A stretch of 6,701 nt of DNA from assembly GCA_903912795.1 (NCBI GenBank), contig CAIWIS010000102.1:1-6701 (forward strand). Direction: 5' to 3'. Below the pieces are notes generated by a model that searched no databases, had not been told where the DNA came from, and saw only the letters and a program-made list of their open reading frames with translations. Positions 5,013 through 6,701 of this stretch are shown one piece after another. Each line of letters starts with the position of its first letter. Within the stretch, counting starts at the first letter, position 1. The stretch is from an uncultured Bacteroidales bacterium. Its GTDB lineage: Bacteria; Bacteroidota; Bacteroidia; Bacteroidales; Paludibacteraceae. The translations under genes were made by a program, and so were the position numbers.

Positions 5013-6701
5013 ATGACATTTAACAAAACAAATCGGAGATTGGCTGTAGCCGGCATAGTTTTTATATCTAGCTGTTTTATAGTAAATTCGCAAACACTTT
5101 TTCCACGAGATAATGAACATGCAGGGCCTGTAACGGCACCTGCGGCTCAACTTTTATATACTCCAAAAGAGATATTAAATGGACCTCACCCTCGACTCTT
5201 TTTTGGTGAAACACCTGTTGCGGTTATTCAAAAGAGGATTGCTAATCCTGCTTATGCCAACACATGGAAAATGATCAAGGAAAAAGCTTTGAGCTCAGCT
5301 GCAGCCATACCTACAGACACTATTGATGTAAATGATGAATCTCTACGCAAAGAGGCCGATTATTTTACATGGATGGCATTGGCTTACACACTTGATACCA
5401 ATAAAAAAAATCGGAGTATTTACATGAAAGGCCTTGAGAAATGGATTAATGCCTGGTATGGTTATAAATTATCCACACAAGATCTTGTTTCATCACAATT
5501 AATCTTAGGTATGTCCAATGCTTACGATTGGATGTATGCTGATTTTAAAGCGCCTGTTCGTGATAAACTTCGCTTTCTTATTGTGAATTATTCTCGTTGG
5601 CTGCGGTCGCCAAAAAATTTTGGAGCCAGTATGTGGCGAAACAAGCATTATGGTGCGAATCATAATTGGTACAACAATGCAGCACTCGGTATAGCTGCCT
5701 TTGCACTTTGGGGCGAAAAAGGATTGAATGATGCCGACGAACCTGCCTTGTGGTTAAACTCAGCCATGCGGTATTTTTGGGAATTTCAACGTCGCCTCAG
5801 CTCAGAAGCTGTTCCTATCGAAGGCTTTAATTATGCAGATTATGGAATAAAACCTTATCTTGACTTTGCTGTTGTAGCCGAGCAATTGACTAATTTATCG
5901 AAATTAATGCCATTAATCGATTGTGGTGCCATCAAAAATTCACCCGAAGCAAGATTATCGGTAATGCTTCCTAATGAATTGGGGTTCCTTTGCTGGAGCG
6001 ATAGCAACTGGAAACATTTTGCTGACTCGTGGCAGTTCCGTTTTTGTGCTTCCCGTTTCAACGATGGGTATGCTCAAAATTTGGCCAGCATAATGGAGAA
6101 AAAAAGTAACATATATAATTGGAGAAATATCTTTTATTATGATCCTTCTATACCCGAAAAAGCGATAGAGAGTTTGCCTTTAACTGCCGATTTCGAGGAC
6201 TTGGAAATGTATGTTGCACGAAATAGTTGGAAGGGAAATCAGAATCTCTTCAACTTTAAATGCGGTCTTGCAGGAGGAAAGGAAGGAGCTGCAATTGAAC
6301 GGGATTTTTGTACGGGCCATTGCCAACCCGATGCAAATACGGTAACTTTCTGGTGGAATGAACACCCAATTATTGATCGACCTGGATATGAACGTATTAA
6401 AAAAGCGTCGCATCATCAATTAAGTCGTATAGTTTATAAAGGTAATGAAGTAGAACAAGCTGGAGGTGGTCGTCAATGGTTTATGCTTTTTCCCGGCGAT
6501 TGTTTGTCGGGATATCAGGACAGAATGGGTGATGCAAGCACATTGGAAGTAAAGCATACAGCGGATTATCATGCCTATTTGGGCGAATCGGGAGGGTTGT
6601 ATGTGCTTAACTACAATCCGTGTGGATATAGAAGAAGAGTAGTTTACTTCCCAACAGGAGCTGTTGTTATAGCCGATCGTATTACAACGCCCGAAAATAC
6701 C
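5013..6701 (+). CDS. Heparinase II/III-like polysaccharide lyase (DUF4962/alginate-lyase-like), C-terminus missing
   Basis: An open frame of 563 codons from the ATG at 5013 to the last base, no stop reached. The N-terminus has Arg-Arg then a hydrophobic core and a probable cleavage at NS|Q (26/27). GPHPRLFF (57-64) followed by a helical domain is the typical entry to secreted heparinase II/III-superfamily lyases. Within the (alpha/alpha) toroid, NHNWYNNAALG begins at residue 216; Asn216-His217 corresponds by position to the Asn-His pair of PL17 oligoalginate lyase, and Tyr274 or Tyr277 in EGFNYADYG (270-278) to its catalytic Tyr. The following beta domain carries GHCQPDANTVTFWW (435-448) and HPIIDRPGY (451-459), the family's His/Asp metal-site region. 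Expected reaction: beta-elimination cleavage of a uronic-acid-containing polysaccharide in the periplasm or outside the cell. Exact PL family (PL15, 17, 21, 39 or unclassified) and substrate are not settled. Located 78 bp after the glycosidase, probably the same operon. Confidence 0.85.
   Translation, partial: MTFNKTNRRLAVAGIVFISSCFIVNSQTLFPRDNEHAGPVTAPAAQLLYTPKEILNGPHPRLFFGETPVAVIQKRIANPAYANTWKMIKEKALSSAAAIPTDTIDVNDESLRKEADYFTWMALAYTLDTNKKNRSIYMKGLEKWINAWYGYKLSTQDLVSSQLILGMSNAYDWMYADFKAPVRDKLRFLIVNYSRWLRSPKNFGASMWRNKHYGANHNWYNNAALGIAAFALWGEKGLNDADEPALWLNSAMRYFWEFQRRLSSEAVPIEGFNYADYGIKPYLDFAVVAEQLTNLSKLMPLIDCGAIKNSPEARLSVMLPNELGFLCWSDSNWKHFADSWQFRFCASRFNDGYAQNLASIMEKKSNIYNWRNIFYYDPSIPEKAIESLPLTADFEDLEMYVARNSWKGNQNLFNFKCGLAGGKEGAAIERDFCTGHCQPDANTVTFWWNEHPIIDRPGYERIKKASHHQLSRIVYKGNEVEQAGGGRQWFMLFPGDCLSGYQDRMGDASTLEVKHTADYHAYLGESGGLYVLNYNPCGYRRRVVYFPTGAVVIADRITTPENT

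Noticed and set aside
5067..5078. Possible lipobox ISSC (residues 18-21) in the lyase
   Set aside because: The residues after the Cys are hydrophobic (FIV) and continue the signal core to a good NS|Q cleavage site, so an ordinary signal peptide fits better.
4944..5150. 68-residue minus-strand frame over the start of the lyase gene
   Set aside because: It covers the lyase signal peptide region in antisense and shows no family features.
5855..6419. Minus-strand frames of 68 and 79 residues inside the lyase gene
   Set aside because: The plus-strand lyase frame is open through the region and carries conserved family motifs.
1..6701. CRISPR array, tRNA/rRNA genes, insertion sequences or attachment sites
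   Set aside because: No spaced repeat array, cloverleaf-like sequence, transposase frame or terminal inverted repeats were seen on either strand.

Overview
The window reads as a piece of a carbohydrate-degradation gene cluster from a member of the Bacteroidota. The evidence is the AT-rich base composition, A-rich leaders without clear Shine-Dalgarno sequences, candidate TAnnTTTG (-7 type) promoter elements, N-terminal signal peptides on all four genes (cleavage before Gln is likely in two), and the gene content. I cannot name the genus; no SusC/SusD pair, regulator or transporter lies inside the window.

Layout. Positions 1-427 (minus strand) hold the N-terminal 142 residues of a secreted protein that looks like a DNRLRE/CBM96-type beta-sandwich, cut off by the window edge. 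A gene-free divergent region of about 470 bp follows (428-900). It carries a 10-nt direct repeat with 13-nt period, a 6-bp inverted repeat and candidate promoter elements. Three co-directed plus-strand genes come next: (i) 901-2739, a 612-residue secreted, very Asp-rich protein with EF-hand-like calcium loops near both ends and no function I can name; (ii) 2775-4934, a 719-residue secreted six-hairpin (alpha/alpha)6-barrel glycosidase with an N-terminal beta-sandwich; (iii) 5013-6701, a heparinase II/III-like (DUF4962/alginate-lyase-like) polysaccharide lyase, open to the end of the window and lacking only its C-terminus. Spacings are 35 bp and 78 bp, consistent with one operon, although a possible internal promoter lies before the third gene.

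How the genes may work together (inference). The lyase would cut a uronic-acid-containing polysaccharide by beta-elimination. The six-hairpin enzyme would remove sugars from the chain or the resulting oligosaccharides. The divergent DNRLRE protein could bind glycan, and the EF-hand protein is an uncharacterised calcium-dependent partner: binding protein, scaffold or possibly a new enzyme. The substrate cannot be fixed from this window; alginate, a glycosaminoglycan-like polymer or an exopolysaccharide are all possible. The most interesting item is the EF-hand protein, because the other two operon members are recognisable carbohydrate enzymes and it is not.
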